Shown here in pieces: positions 16,184-24,874 of a stretch of DNA of 33,412 nt. The first letter of the stretch is position 1; each line of letters starts with the position of its first letter. A model generated the notes under the pieces. The model was not told the origin of the DNA. It made no database searches and saw only the letters and a list, made by a program, of their open reading frames with translations. This DNA is from UBA2330 sp035443185 (lineage in GTDB: Bacteria > Bacteroidota > Ignavibacteria > Tepidaquicellales > Tepidaquicellaceae), in assembly GCA_035443185.1 (NCBI GenBank), contig DAORRV010000035.1, positions 1-33,412 on the forward strand, given 5' to 3'. The position numbers and the translations under genes were made by a program.

Positions 16184-16870
16184 ATGAATAAAATCAACGA
16201 GTCAGACAAATTAATTGATTTAAGCCATACAATTGAAAACGGACTTGTAACTTATAAAGGATTGCCTGCTCCGATTATCTGCGATTATCTGAGCAGAGAA
16301 AATTCAAAAAAGTTTTACGATGAAGGTACAGAATTTCAGATTGGTAAAATTGAAATGGTGTCAAATACAGGTACTTACATTGATTGTCCGTTTCACAGAT
16401 TTGAAAACGGTAAAGATCTATCAGAGGTTGGATTGGAATGTTTTGTTGATTTGGATGCAATTGTCATAAGCATTCCATTTACTGAAACCTTAGAAATTAC
16501 TGAAGGGCATTTGAAAAATTATGAGGTTAATGACAGGGCAGTTTTAATTCATACCGGCTGGGACAGGCATTGGAATACTGACCTGTATTATGAAAACCAT
16601 CCGTATTTGACAGAAGAGTCTGCGAAATATTTAAGAGATTCAGGTGCCAGATTAGTGGGAATTGACTCTCATAATATTGACAGTACAACCGGCAGGACCA
16701 GACCTGTACACACGACACTTTTAGGAGCAGAAATTTTAATTGTAGAACATCTTTGCAATTTAAATTCATTACCAAAAGACGGTTTTACATTTACTGCAGT
16801 TCCACCAAAATTCAAAGGTGTAGGTACATTTCCGGTAAGAGCTATGGCTAAATTATCAGGAAAAATATAA
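16184..16870 (+). CDS. Cyclase-family (kynurenine formamidase-like) hydrolase
   Basis: A 228-residue member of the cyclase superfamily, which includes the metal-dependent arylformamidase KynB. It opens with IDLSHTIENGLVTYKGLPAP and ends with a VPPKFKGVGTFPVRAMA segment typical of the family. The usual metal motif HxGTHxDxPxH is read here as NTGTYIDCPFH (61-71): the Asp67 and His71 positions are kept, but the two first histidines are Asn61 and Tyr65. Related proteins with this variant exist as I recall, so it is probably a subfamily and not a broken gene. No tryptophan-degradation genes are nearby, so the substrate is open. Confidence 0.82.
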   Translation: MNKINESDKLIDLSHTIENGLVTYKGLPAPIICDYLSRENSKKFYDEGTEFQIGKIEMVSNTGTYIDCPFHRFENGKDLSEVGLECFVDLDAIVISIPFTETLEITEGHLKNYEVNDRAVLIHTGWDRHWNTDLYYENHPYLTEESAKYLRDSGARLVGIDSHNIDSTTGRTRPVHTTLLGAEILIVEHLCNLNSLPKDGFTFTAVPPKFKGVGTFPVRAMAKLSGKI

Positions 16871-17025
16871 CAGAAAAACAGTTAACTTTTATCTAAGACT
16901 ATGCAACTGAAATTAAGAGATTTCTTAAAATATTTATCCAAGCAGAAGCATAATTATGTTAATCAAAATTGGTGCTGATTTGCCCCGCCAGCATAAAGCT
17001 CTGAAACAAATTATGCCATAACAGA

Positions 17026-17979
17026 ATGATACGGTTAAAACAGAAATACGGACTTTTAATAATCGGAATTGTCCTAGGTATCGCTTACGGACTTTTTACA
17101 AGATTAGTATTCGGGCAAAAGGCAACTTTGGCTACAGTAACATATTTATTTATTGTTCCAACCATTTTAGGATTTATTCCATTAATTTTTGCAGACAATG
17201 AGAAGCTTAAATCTTATCGAAATATAATTTTCATTCCCTTGCTGACAGTTTCGACTTTTTTTCTGACAATGTTTTTAATAGGGCTTGAAGATTTTCTTTG
17301 TTTATTCATTCTTGCCGCGCCATTTTTTATACTTGGTACAATCGGAGCATTTATTTACCGGCTGGTTCAAATTAACAGGCAAAAAAACAAAGGTAAATTA
17401 TTAACCATTATTCTCATTCCATTTTTGTTTGCTCCGGTTGAAGAATATCTCAAAAGTCCTTCAGCGATTTTTGAGATTGAAAGTGAAGTAATAATTTCAG
17501 CTGCACCGGAAATGATTTGGAATAATATTGTAGAAGTGAGAACAATCCGGGAAAATGAATACAGTTCCGGTTTCTTTAATGATATTGGTATTCCCAGACC
17601 AATTAGTGCAAATGTTGACAGGAAAGAAATCGGCGGACAACGAACAGGAAACTTTGAGGGAGGATTAAAATTTTTTGAAACGATAACTAAGTATGAACCG
17701 GACAAAATCATTTCCTTCGATATAAGAATTGACCCAAAGTCTGTAAGACCAAATGTTTTTGACCAGCATGTTTTAAGTGGAAACTACTTCACGTTTGTAA
17801 ATGCAACATACGAACTTACGCCACTTTCAAACGGACAAGTAAAGCTGAAGCTTTTATCAAATTATCAATTGACTTCAACCATTAACTTCTACGGTAAGTT
17901 TTGGGGTGACCTCATTTTAAGAGACTTCCAGGACAGACTTTTAGAAGTAATAGAAAAGCGATGCGGAACGAAAAATTAA
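17026..17979 (+). CDS. Membrane protein with C-terminal SRPBCC/START-like domain
   Basis: A 317-residue protein. Residues 1-145 hold about five hydrophobic helices (roughly 9-29, 35-57, 68-88, 91-112, 124-141). Residues 150-317 form a soluble domain beginning ESEVIISAAPEMIWNN, the pattern of SRPBCC (polyketide cyclase/START-like) ligand-binding folds, continuing through YEPDKIISFDI to FQDRLLEVIE. Such domains hold hydrophobic ligands; here one appears tethered to the membrane. No operon partner is near (155 bp upstream, 256 bp downstream). Function unknown. Confidence 0.78.
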   Translation: MIRLKQKYGLLIIGIVLGIAYGLFTRLVFGQKATLATVTYLFIVPTILGFIPLIFADNEKLKSYRNIIFIPLLTVSTFFLTMFLIGLEDFLCLFILAAPFFILGTIGAFIYRLVQINRQKNKGKLLTIILIPFLFAPVEEYLKSPSAIFEIESEVIISAAPEMIWNNIVEVRTIRENEYSSGFFNDIGIPRPISANVDRKEIGGQRTGNFEGGLKFFETITKYEPDKIISFDIRIDPKSVRPNVFDQHVLSGNYFTFVNATYELTPLSNGQVKLKLLSNYQLTSTINFYGKFWGDLILRDFQDRLLEVIEKRCGTKN

Positions 17980-18235
17980 AAGATAGTTAGTTTTATTTAA
18001 AGCAATAAACTCCATGCATAAAGATTTTTTAGTCTAATATTTTCCATTTATGAAATGTTTTGGATGCTATTGGATGACACTTAATTCCCATTGAAAATTA
18101 CTTATAGTTATACTGTTTTTAATTTTTTAAAATTATTATTTTTATTTTAAAAAAGGATTAAGATCTGTTAAATTATAAATTAAGTTTACATATATACCGA
18201 TCATTTTATTTCTTGACAGGATTTATCACAAAATT

Positions 18236-18949
18236 ATGAATGCTTCTTTCAATATCATACTATTAGAATTCGACTGGAAGTCCCTGTTATTTGGAGAAAA
18301 TGACTCGGCTTTTCTTTACGTGGTTTTTATACGTACTGCGATCATGTTCCTGATAATACTGATTGGGTTAAGGATGCTGGGAAAACGAAGTGTGAACCAG
18401 TTATCAGTTTTTGAACTGGGAGTAATAATTGGTCTCGGCTCGGCAGCCGGAGATCCTATGTTTTATGAGTCAGTGGGTATTTTAACCTGTATACTTGTAT
18501 TTGCAGTGGTGGTAGCATTATACCATCTGTTTAGATTTCTTGTTAACAATAATCAAAAACTAAGATTCGTGCTGGAAGGTAAGCCTGTTGTAGTAATAAA
18601 AGATGGTGAAATGTGTATTGATCAGATTAAAAAAGAAACAAGTGTGCAGGATGTATTTTTGCTGCTGAGATTAAAATCAGTATCACAACTGGGACAGGTT
18701 CACAGAGCTATACTGGAGGAGGACGGTCAGTTGAGTGTATTCTTTTTTGAAGATGAAGAAGTAAAATATGGCTTGCCGATAATACCTGAGTATTGTGAAC
18801 ATCCACTGAATTCCATTCCAGTCGAAGGTTATTATTCCTGTATCGATTGCAGCAATACAAAGGTGCTTCAAACCGGGTCGCTCCCTGTCTGTAATATTTG
18901 CAGTGAATGTAAATGGGTTAAGGCAATTAAAGATAAAAGGATTACCTGA
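18236..18949 (+). CDS. DUF421 (YetF-type) membrane protein with cysteine-rich tail
   Basis: A 237-residue DUF421 protein. The N-terminal part has about three membrane helices (27-46, 58-75, 80-100). The cytoplasmic DUF421 domain follows, with the conserved pattern LGKRSVNQLSVFELGVIIGL and GKPVVVIKDGEM. Residues 200-226 add a tail with CxxC (202, 205) and CxxCxxC (219, 222, 225), which looks like a small zinc or metal site and is absent from the textbook YetF architecture. The role of DUF421 proteins is not firmly established. The stop is TGA. Confidence 0.87.
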   Translation: MNASFNIILLEFDWKSLLFGENDSAFLYVVFIRTAIMFLIILIGLRMLGKRSVNQLSVFELGVIIGLGSAAGDPMFYESVGILTCILVFAVVVALYHLFRFLVNNNQKLRFVLEGKPVVVIKDGEMCIDQIKKETSVQDVFLLLRLKSVSQLGQVHRAILEEDGQLSVFFFEDEEVKYGLPIIPEYCEHPLNSIPVEGYYSCIDCSNTKVLQTGSLPVCNICSECKWVKAIKDKRIT

Positions 18950-19095
18950 TATACAAAAATATTTCTTAAAGCTGAATGAGAGGAAATAAATATATAATAA
19001 CAAATAATGCATTCTAATTTTAAAATTAGGATCAAATCAATTTTGTTTTAAAAACTATTTACTAAATTTTTCACTTATAAAAATATTTCAGAATT

Positions 19096-19443
19096 ATGGA
19101 AAAACACAGAATATATAAAATGTCACTGGCAAGTGTGTATCCTCACTATATTACTAAAGCTGAAAAAAAAGGTCGGACAAAGGAAGAGGTAGATACAGTG
19201 ACTTGCTGGCTGACCGGATATGACAAAAAAGAATTACAAAATCATCTCGACAACAGAACTGATTTTGAGACTTTTTTTGCTCAGGCAAAATTAAATAAAA
19301 ATGCATCAAAAATTACCGGTGTAATTTGCGGCTATCGTGTGGAAGAAATTGAAGACAAGCTTATGCAAAAGGTCCGGTATTTAGATAAGCTGGTCGATGA
19401 ACTTGCAAAAGGAAAGGCAATGGAAAAGATATTAAGAAAGTAG
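19096..19443 (+). CDS. DUF2200 family protein
   Basis: A 115-residue cytoplasmic protein. It is recognised by the N-terminal HRIYKMSLASVYPHYITKAE and the following KKGRTKEEVDTVTCWLTGYD, the family's hallmark, and is rich in lysine and helices. The length is normal for DUF2200, which has no assigned function. The gene stands alone. Confidence 0.9.
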   Translation: MEKHRIYKMSLASVYPHYITKAEKKGRTKEEVDTVTCWLTGYDKKELQNHLDNRTDFETFFAQAKLNKNASKITGVICGYRVEEIEDKLMQKVRYLDKLVDELAKGKAMEKILRK

Positions 19444-19480
19444 TATGACTTTGAAGTGCGGTTAGTCCTGGTGGATGCAT

Positions 19481-19508
19481 TTTAAGAACAACTATTTAAG
19501 AACAACTA
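19481..19508 (+). repeat. 14-bp perfect tandem duplication
   Basis: TTTAAGAACAACTA occurs twice without spacer (19481-19494 and 19495-19508), about 55 bp before the sorting-tag fragment. It probably reflects local slippage in decaying sequence. Confidence 0.85.
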
Positions 19509-19658
19509 ACTAATAGAGGAATACTGACTTCACTCATAAATAATCAGTTCGTTATTGAAAGCGATTTTTATTTATATCAGAATTATCCAAATCCTTTCAA
19601 TTCATCAACTAGAATTTCATACAAACTTCCCTCAATGACGTCAGTAAACAGGAAATGA
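19509..19658 (+). pseudogene. Remnant of a type IX secretion C-terminal sorting domain
   Basis: One plus-strand frame ends DFYLYQNYPNPFNSSTRI, SYKLPSMTSVNRK, then TGA at 19656-19658. QNYPNPFNSSTRISYKLP is the start of the type A sorting tag that follows the last domain of T9SS cargo. It stops after the first strands, before the usual VYD.TG and SG.Y motifs. Just after it another frame reads KFSLPKIP, perhaps a second shred of the same module. No open frame of a cargo protein precedes it. It is the 3' trace of a deleted secreted-protein gene. Confidence 0.7.
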
Positions 19659-19796
19659 ATTATTGAAATTCAGCTTGCCTAAAATTCCAATTGATCAAAG
19701 TGTTTTGATTTTATTCATTATTAAATTTAAATTAGTTGATTAATAGATCTGCCGGATTTAATAAATTCTTTTCATAATTTTCAAACTACAGCATAA

Positions 19797-20999
19797 ATGA
19801 ATTTAACAAGTGGCTATCCATACTGGCTGATCAACAGTGGTCTTCCAAATAAATTTGAAAAACTTTCTCAGGATGTAAAAACTGATGTGGTAATTTTAGG
19901 CGGCGGGATATCAGGTGCGCTGACATCTTATTATCTGATCAATTCCGGAATAGACTGCATTTTAGTTGATGCCAGGACAATAGGTTTAGGAAGCACCTGC
20001 GCAAGCACATCACTTTTACAATATGAACTCGATACTCCTCTTTGCAAACTATCAAAGCAAATAGGTTTTCAAAAAGCTGCCAGGTCTTACAAACTATGCA
20101 GTGAGTCGATAGACACATTGAATGACATTTCTAATAAACTGAAATTTAAAGAATTTGAAAAAAACAATAGCCTGTTCTATGCTGCGTATAAAAAACATGA
20201 TGAACTGATTCATGAAGAATATTTGATCCGTAAAAAGTGTGGATTTCAGGTTGAGCATTTAATTGAAAATGATATAGAAAAAGGATATGGCTTTTCTGCT
20301 TCATCTGCAATACTTTCAGAACAGGGCGGAACTACAGATGCTTATTTATTTACACATGCCCTGTTAAAGGAAAGTGAAAAAAAAGGATTGCGAATCTATG
20401 ACAGGACAAATATAACTGAGATCGAATATAAAAAACGAAGCGTTAAATTAAGAACAGAAAACAACTGTAACATAACTGCAAAAAAAATTGTCAATGCTAC
20501 AGGTTTTGAGATAACAGAATTTATAAATAAAAAAATCGTAAAGCTGATTTCTACATACGCTCTTATTTCGGAAAATATCAAAACTCCATCACCAGTCTGG
20601 AATGATAAAATTCTGATATGGAATACAGATGACCCGTATTTATATTTGAGATTAACAAAGGATAACCGGGTTATAATCGGAGGAAGAGATGAAGATTTTT
20701 CTAATGCTGTAAAACGTGATAAACTTATCAAGAAAAAATCTACCCAGTTAGTCAAAGATTTTGAAAAACTATTTCCTGAAATTGAGCTCTTACCGGAATT
20801 CAGATGGACGGGCACTTTCGGAACTACAAAAGACTCTTTACCTTATATTGGAACTTATGAAAAAACACCTCATACTTATTATGCTCTCGGCTTTGGAGGA
20901 AACGGAATAACTTTCAGTGTAATAGCAGCCGAAATAATTTGTGATCTGATTAAAGGTAAGAGGAATGCGAATGCAGAACTGTTTTCTTTTCAGAGATAA
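19797..20999 (+). CDS. FAD-dependent oxidoreductase of the DAO (glycine/D-amino-acid oxidase) family
   Basis: A 400-residue flavoprotein. The dinucleotide-binding fold shows VVILGGGISGALTSYYL with GGGISG at 35-40 and an acidic end (DAR) to the second strand. The C-terminal FAD contact ALGFGGNGITFSVIAAE is also present. Similar proteins oxidise amines or amino acids. The related two-domain forms carry a C-terminal Rieske domain, which is absent here. The ATG start gives a 28-residue lead before the first strand, as in homologues. No substrate clue comes from the neighbours. Confidence 0.88.
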   Translation: MNLTSGYPYWLINSGLPNKFEKLSQDVKTDVVILGGGISGALTSYYLINSGIDCILVDARTIGLGSTCASTSLLQYELDTPLCKLSKQIGFQKAARSYKLCSESIDTLNDISNKLKFKEFEKNNSLFYAAYKKHDELIHEEYLIRKKCGFQVEHLIENDIEKGYGFSASSAILSEQGGTTDAYLFTHALLKESEKKGLRIYDRTNITEIEYKKRSVKLRTENNCNITAKKIVNATGFEITEFINKKIVKLISTYALISENIKTPSPVWNDKILIWNTDDPYLYLRLTKDNRVIIGGRDEDFSNAVKRDKLIKKKSTQLVKDFEKLFPEIELLPEFRWTGTFGTTKDSLPYIGTYEKTPHTYYALGFGGNGITFSVIAAEIICDLIKGKRNANAELFSFQR

Positions 21000-21039
21000 T
21001 CCGGTCTATACCTGATAGAAATCTGATTAAGAGTGAATT

Positions 21040-21104
21040 ACTTCCAAATTTAAAAAGTAATTTGAATTCTTCAGACTTTTTTGGAACTAACACAACTACG
21101 GAAT
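21040..21104 (+). repeat. Imperfect direct repeat flanking the GNAT gene, copy 1
   Basis: Aligned without gaps to 21744-21808 it has about 46 identities in 65 positions. The best part is 21068-21104 (29 of 37), starting TCTTCAGA followed by a T-run and ACAACT. Weaker similarity (TTTTAAATTT, CTGAATT) continues towards the gene start. It lies just before the acetyltransferase gene. Confidence 0.55.
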
Positions 21105-21135
21105 ACATTTTTTAAATTTTTAACTGAATTATTGT

Positions 21136-21615
21136 ATGCAAATTAATAAAGTAAAATTAAGACAATCCGAAATATCAGACTTAGAATTTTTCTTTCAATT
21201 TCAGCTTGACGAAGAGGCAAATTACTTAGCTGCATTTACTTCAAAAGATCCTGCCGACAAAGCAGCATATTTTGAAAAATACACAAAACATTTTAATGAC
21301 CCGGCAATAAATAATATGACAATTCTGTTTGGTGAAACTATAGCAGGAAGTATTGCAAAATTTGTAATGGAAGGTGATGCTGAAATAACTTACTGGATAG
21401 ACAAGAACTTTTGGGGAAAAGGTATTGCAACAACTGCACTTAAATTCTTTCTGACTTTAGAAAATACCAGACCAATTTTTGCACGCGTTGCATTTGACAA
21501 TTTTGGTTCGCAAAAAGTTTTAGAAAAATGCGGGTTTGTAAAAATTGGAACAGACAAAGGTTTTGCAAATGCACGGCAAGAAGAGACTGAAGAATTTATT
21601 TACAGACTGATATAA
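21136..21615 (+). CDS. GNAT-family N-acetyltransferase
   Basis: A 159-residue acetyltransferase. The fold is visible in order: an N-terminal strand KVKLRQSEISDLEFFFQF, the central strands with EITYWIDKNFWGKGIATTAL, whose motif A (WGKGIAT) binds the acetyl-CoA pyrophosphate, and the C-terminal ARVAFDNFGSQKVLEKCGF typical of the RimJ/RimL-like branch. The substrate could be an amine, a ribosomal protein N-terminus or an antibiotic; the sequence does not decide. The gene is bracketed by imperfect direct repeats about 700 bp apart, which raises the question whether it was gained as a unit. Confidence 0.9.
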   Translation: MQINKVKLRQSEISDLEFFFQFQLDEEANYLAAFTSKDPADKAAYFEKYTKHFNDPAINNMTILFGETIAGSIAKFVMEGDAEITYWIDKNFWGKGIATTALKFFLTLENTRPIFARVAFDNFGSQKVLEKCGFVKIGTDKGFANARQEETEEFIYRLI

Positions 21616-21743
21616 AAAATATTGAAACTACTTAAAGTCAGCAATGGCCTGCAGGAACAGGCATACAGCAGTATATAAAATAATGAGATAAACAGCACTA
21701 TCTGTAAGTTGCTTTTATGGAAGAGACCAAATAAGATTGAAGC

Positions 21744-21808
21744 ACTTCAAAATTTTTAACTGACAATAAACTCTTCAGATTTTTTTGAGACTCAAACAAC
21801 TGCAAAAT
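21744..21808 (+). repeat. Imperfect direct repeat flanking the GNAT gene, copy 2
   Basis: Second member of the pair with 21040-21104, offset 704 bp. It lies between the acetyltransferase gene and the convergent propeller gene, where no start codon follows on this strand, so it is unlikely to be a promoter. Confidence 0.55.
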
Positions 21809-21860
21809 TATTTAAAATGGTTTTGCAAAAAATATTTTAAATTTAGCTGAATTTAAAAAA

Positions 21861-23999
21861 TTATTTCATCAATATCATTTTTTTTGTATCCGTGAAATCA
21901 TTTGATGTCAGACTGTAAAAATAAACACCGCTTGCTAAAGAACTTCCGTTAAAATCTACAGTATATTTTCCGCTGTTTTTATTTCCGTTTAACAATACAT
22001 CAACAAGCTTTCCGGTTATGTCAAATACTTTCAAAGTTACCAATCCTGAATTTGGAATTTCAAATGTTATTTTAGTTGACGGATTAAACGGATTCGGATA
22101 ATTCTGTGAGAGTAAAAAATTTCCCGGAATTTCCGTATTAATATTACCCGCATGAGTAATGATTAGTTCAGTAGGAATAGTTTTAAGCATCGTTCCCAGT
22201 AAACCTCCGGCATAAATAAAATTATCTGAATTAAAGTAAAGCGCTGAAAGTCCGTTTGTAGTAATGGTCGGCTGTACTATCCAGTTCACTCCCCCATCTA
22301 TGGTCTTAATTATCTTACCGTTACCTGTAATTGAATAGCCGAAGTTTCCTCTGAACTGAACTTTTGCATATCCACCAGCCGGGGTCGATAAAGCAAACCA
22401 TGAATCACCACCGTTTGTAGTTCGGTAAATTCCTGTAGTGCATGAAATATAACCGTTATTAACATCAGTGAAAAATACATCCGTTAAATTTATAAACGGA
22501 GATGCAACCGACATTGAATTCCAGTTAAGACCTGAATTTGTAGTACGGACTGCAGCATTATTATCACCTACTGCATAACCGGTAGTTTCATTTACAAAAC
22601 AAAGTGAACTCAATATTGAACCTGAGCTTGAAATTGTAGATGCAGTCCAGTTTAATCCTGCATTAGTTGTTTTCATTTGCCTTCCATAGCTTCCGACAGC
22701 ATAGCCTGTATTTGCATTTGTAAAAACAATGTCTGTGAATATTTCATTTGTTGTGCTGTTATAAACTGTGTTCCAGTTTGTTCCTCCATTGGTAGTTTTA
22801 TAAAGTGAAATACTTCCGGCAAGATATCCTGTTTCATTACTTGTAAAAGAAATGCCGTATATTGGAGTCGTGTAAGTTGTAATCTGAGAAACCCAGCTGG
22901 CACCAGCATCAGTTGTTTTTAAAATATCGCCGTGATTATAACCGGTGACAGCATAGCCCGTGTTAATATTTAAAAATTCAATGTCAGATACATATCCGTC
23001 AGTTACAGATACTTTATATGTGAAATCCGCGCCGCTGTTAGTTGATCTGACCATTGCACCGAATGTTCCTGCAGCATGAATTGATCCGTTCGGTGTTATC
23101 GATGCATCAAAATACTGGCTGTTCATACTGCTTCCGATCTGATTACTCTGATACCAGTTGTCTCCGCCGTCTGTTGTTTTCACATACACCGAACCGGTTC
23201 CAAATCCAAATCCTGTATTTGCATCTGTAAAATTCATTGACATGATATCAATTCCTCCGTCAGACAATACAAAATTCCATGTATTTCCACCGTCAATAGT
23301 TTTATAAATTCTTCCCTGATCACTTCCGGAATATCCTGTCAGAGAATTGAGAAATACCATACTGTGTTTTGCATAATTGTCCTGATAATTATAATCCCAG
23401 TTTAGTCCGCCGTTAGTGGTTTTTATAATTTGACCTCCTAAAGTACCGCCTGAAGCAAATCCATTATTTTCATCAAGGAAATAAAGATTGTTTAAATAAT
23501 TTGCCCCGTCAGTAGTCTGAGTCGTCCAGCTAAGACCGCCGTCAGTTGTTTTCCATATAAGACTTTCCATTACAAAAAATCCAAGTACATATCCGGTCTG
23601 GGAATTTACAAAATCTATGTCAAAGATGTAAAAGTCCGGAGCAGAAGGAAGCGAAACATCAGTCCAGGTCTGACCTCCGTCTGTAGTTTTCTTTAAGAGC
23701 TGATCATCACCGCCGGCAAATCCTGTATTGTCATCAATGAAATCTAGACTTAACAGTCTATCAGAAAATCCGGTATTAAGTTTTGTCCAGGTATCGCCGT
23801 TATCAGTGGTTTTCATGATTGTACCAAAATCACCGCCTGCATATCCGGTGCTGTTATTTACAAAATCCATAGCATAGATAGTATTTCCCTGAGGTTTCGG
23901 ATTAAGCCACTGCCAGTTATCTGTTTGTTGTGAGAAAGTATTTTGGTTAAAAAAGATCATCAGCATCAATGATGTCAGTAAGGATAATAATATTTTCAT
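21861..23999 (-). CDS. Secreted Ycf48/BNR-like beta-propeller protein with type IX secretion tag
   Basis: A 712-residue exported protein. A signal peptide (about 1-23, ending NTFSQ) is followed by at least 13 copies of a repeat ending K-T-T-x-G-G-x-x-W, for example KTTDNGDTWT and KTTNGGTNWN, each preceded by a V/N-x-x-T-G-Y-A-x-G strand. This is the Ycf48 or BNR/sialidase-type bladed propeller. The last 80 residues form a type A sorting domain (LLSQNYPNPFNPSTKITFEI, VFDITGKLVD, LASGVYFYSL), directing outer-membrane passage and surface anchoring through the type IX system. Such proteins are numerous in Ignavibacteria and related groups; their ligands are mostly unknown. Repeat units are much alike, so internal recombination is possible. 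Confidence 0.93.
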   Translation of the reverse strand: MKILLSLLTSLMLMIFFNQNTFSQQTDNWQWLNPKPQGNTIYAMDFVNNSTGYAGGDFGTIMKTTDNGDTWTKLNTGFSDRLLSLDFIDDNTGFAGGDDQLLKKTTDGGQTWTDVSLPSAPDFYIFDIDFVNSQTGYVLGFFVMESLIWKTTDGGLSWTTQTTDGANYLNNLYFLDENNGFASGGTLGGQIIKTTNGGLNWDYNYQDNYAKHSMVFLNSLTGYSGSDQGRIYKTIDGGNTWNFVLSDGGIDIMSMNFTDANTGFGFGTGSVYVKTTDGGDNWYQSNQIGSSMNSQYFDASITPNGSIHAAGTFGAMVRSTNSGADFTYKVSVTDGYVSDIEFLNINTGYAVTGYNHGDILKTTDAGASWVSQITTYTTPIYGISFTSNETGYLAGSISLYKTTNGGTNWNTVYNSTTNEIFTDIVFTNANTGYAVGSYGRQMKTTNAGLNWTASTISSSGSILSSLCFVNETTGYAVGDNNAAVRTTNSGLNWNSMSVASPFINLTDVFFTDVNNGYISCTTGIYRTTNGGDSWFALSTPAGGYAKVQFRGNFGYSITGNGKIIKTIDGGVNWIVQPTITTNGLSALYFNSDNFIYAGGLLGTMLKTIPTELIITHAGNINTEIPGNFLLSQNYPNPFNPSTKITFEIPNSGLVTLKVFDITGKLVDVLLNGNKNSGKYTVDFNGSSLASGVYFYSLTSNDFTDTKKMILMK

Positions 24000-24397
24000 T
24001 TTAAGAAATTATTTTGGTTTAAAAATTTAACTGTACAAAAATGCATATTATAAATTTAATTCGGAATTATATAAAGTTTTCATCCGTAGGACTCAAATCG
24101 AATTATTTGAAAAATTATCCGGAATTAATTTCTCTTATTAATTAGAATAATAGTCAACTATTCTCCTTATCAGAAATTATCTCAGACAACTTCAGATTGT
24201 ACAACATCCTCTAATATATTAAACAATATAGAATTGAGCTAACTAAAGCTTGGAAAACATGTGATAAATAAGTTCAATTTGTTTTCAGTATTGTTATTAT
24301 TATTCGTATTTAATATTTTTTTTATCTGAAAAATCATGAATCTGAAAATTATATTATATAGTACGAAAAATAATTTAAACTAATATTTAAAAAAAAA
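24000..24397. other. Divergent intergenic region, 398 bp
   Basis: It lies between the propeller gene (minus) and the VOC gene (plus), AT-rich, and contains copy B of the shared upstream element. Nothing else was recognised. Confidence 0.6.
24281..24350 (+). promoter_or_regulatory. Shared upstream element, copy B
   Basis: This is the counterpart of 9741-9811 (49 of 60 aligned bases identical). It ends 47 bp before the VOC gene start. It contains ATCTGAAAA twice, 16 bp apart (24324-24332, 24340-24348). The matched strand and distance in both copies argue for a cis-regulatory role. Confidence 0.55.
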
Positions 24398-24802
24398 ATG
24401 AAGCAGATATTTATCAATCTTCCTGTAGCAGACGTTGAGAGATCAATGAACTTCTACACTCAGTTAGGTTTTACGATCAATCCCGAATTTACATTTGAAG
24501 ACCAGAAGTGTATGGTCTGGAGTGATCATATTTATGTTATGCTTATGACGCAGAAAATGTTCTTACATTATAATAGAAAAAAAATTCCGGATACAAAGGA
24601 CTATATGTCCGCATCATATACGCTTCCTGTCGAAAGTCTTGATAAGGTAAATGAAATTATGGAAAGCGGAATAAAAGCTGGTGGTACCGAATCAATTCCA
24701 GTGATCGATGAAGGTTTTATGCAGGTCCGAACAATCGAGGATTATGATGGTCATACCTGGGGTATTATTTTTCTGGATATGGAAAAATTTAGAAATAGAT
24801 AA
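24398..24802 (+). CDS. VOC (glyoxalase/bleomycin-resistance fold) protein
   Basis: A 134-residue protein with two beta-alpha-beta-beta-beta modules. It begins QIFINLPVADVERSMNFYTQ, the usual opening of the VOC superfamily, and ends with DYDGHTWGIIFLD, where Asp/His lie near the metal position. The length is normal for one-chain VOC proteins that act as dimers. The substrate is not predictable. The leader is a run of A without a clear ribosome site. The DUF4287 gene follows 72 bp downstream on the same strand; both belong to sets often seen together in accessory clusters, but a functional link is not shown. Confidence 0.88.
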   Translation: MKQIFINLPVADVERSMNFYTQLGFTINPEFTFEDQKCMVWSDHIYVMLMTQKMFLHYNRKKIPDTKDYMSASYTLPVESLDKVNEIMESGIKAGGTESIPVIDEGFMQVRTIEDYDGHTWGIIFLDMEKFRNR

Positions 24803-24874
24803 ACAACGGAATTATAAAAATGACTTAAATTGAGAAAAATTTCAAAATTAATTAATAATTAAAGAATATAGAAA

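Larger units (their letters stand above)
19444..19796. other. Intergenic region with an orphan sorting-tag fragment
   Basis: 353 bp containing a 14-bp tandem duplication and a remnant of a type IX secretion C-terminal tag, listed separately. No intact gene is seen. Confidence 0.6.

Noticed and set aside
16901..16981. 26-codon frame between the cyclase gene and the membrane/SRPBCC gene
   Set aside because: It begins with ATG but has no recognisable feature, no spacing argument and is short enough to occur by chance.
21040..21808. Integron attC sites around the GNAT gene
   Set aside because: The repeats are AT-rich, do not fold into an attC-like hairpin and lack matched RYYYAAC and GTTRRRY ends; no integrase is near.
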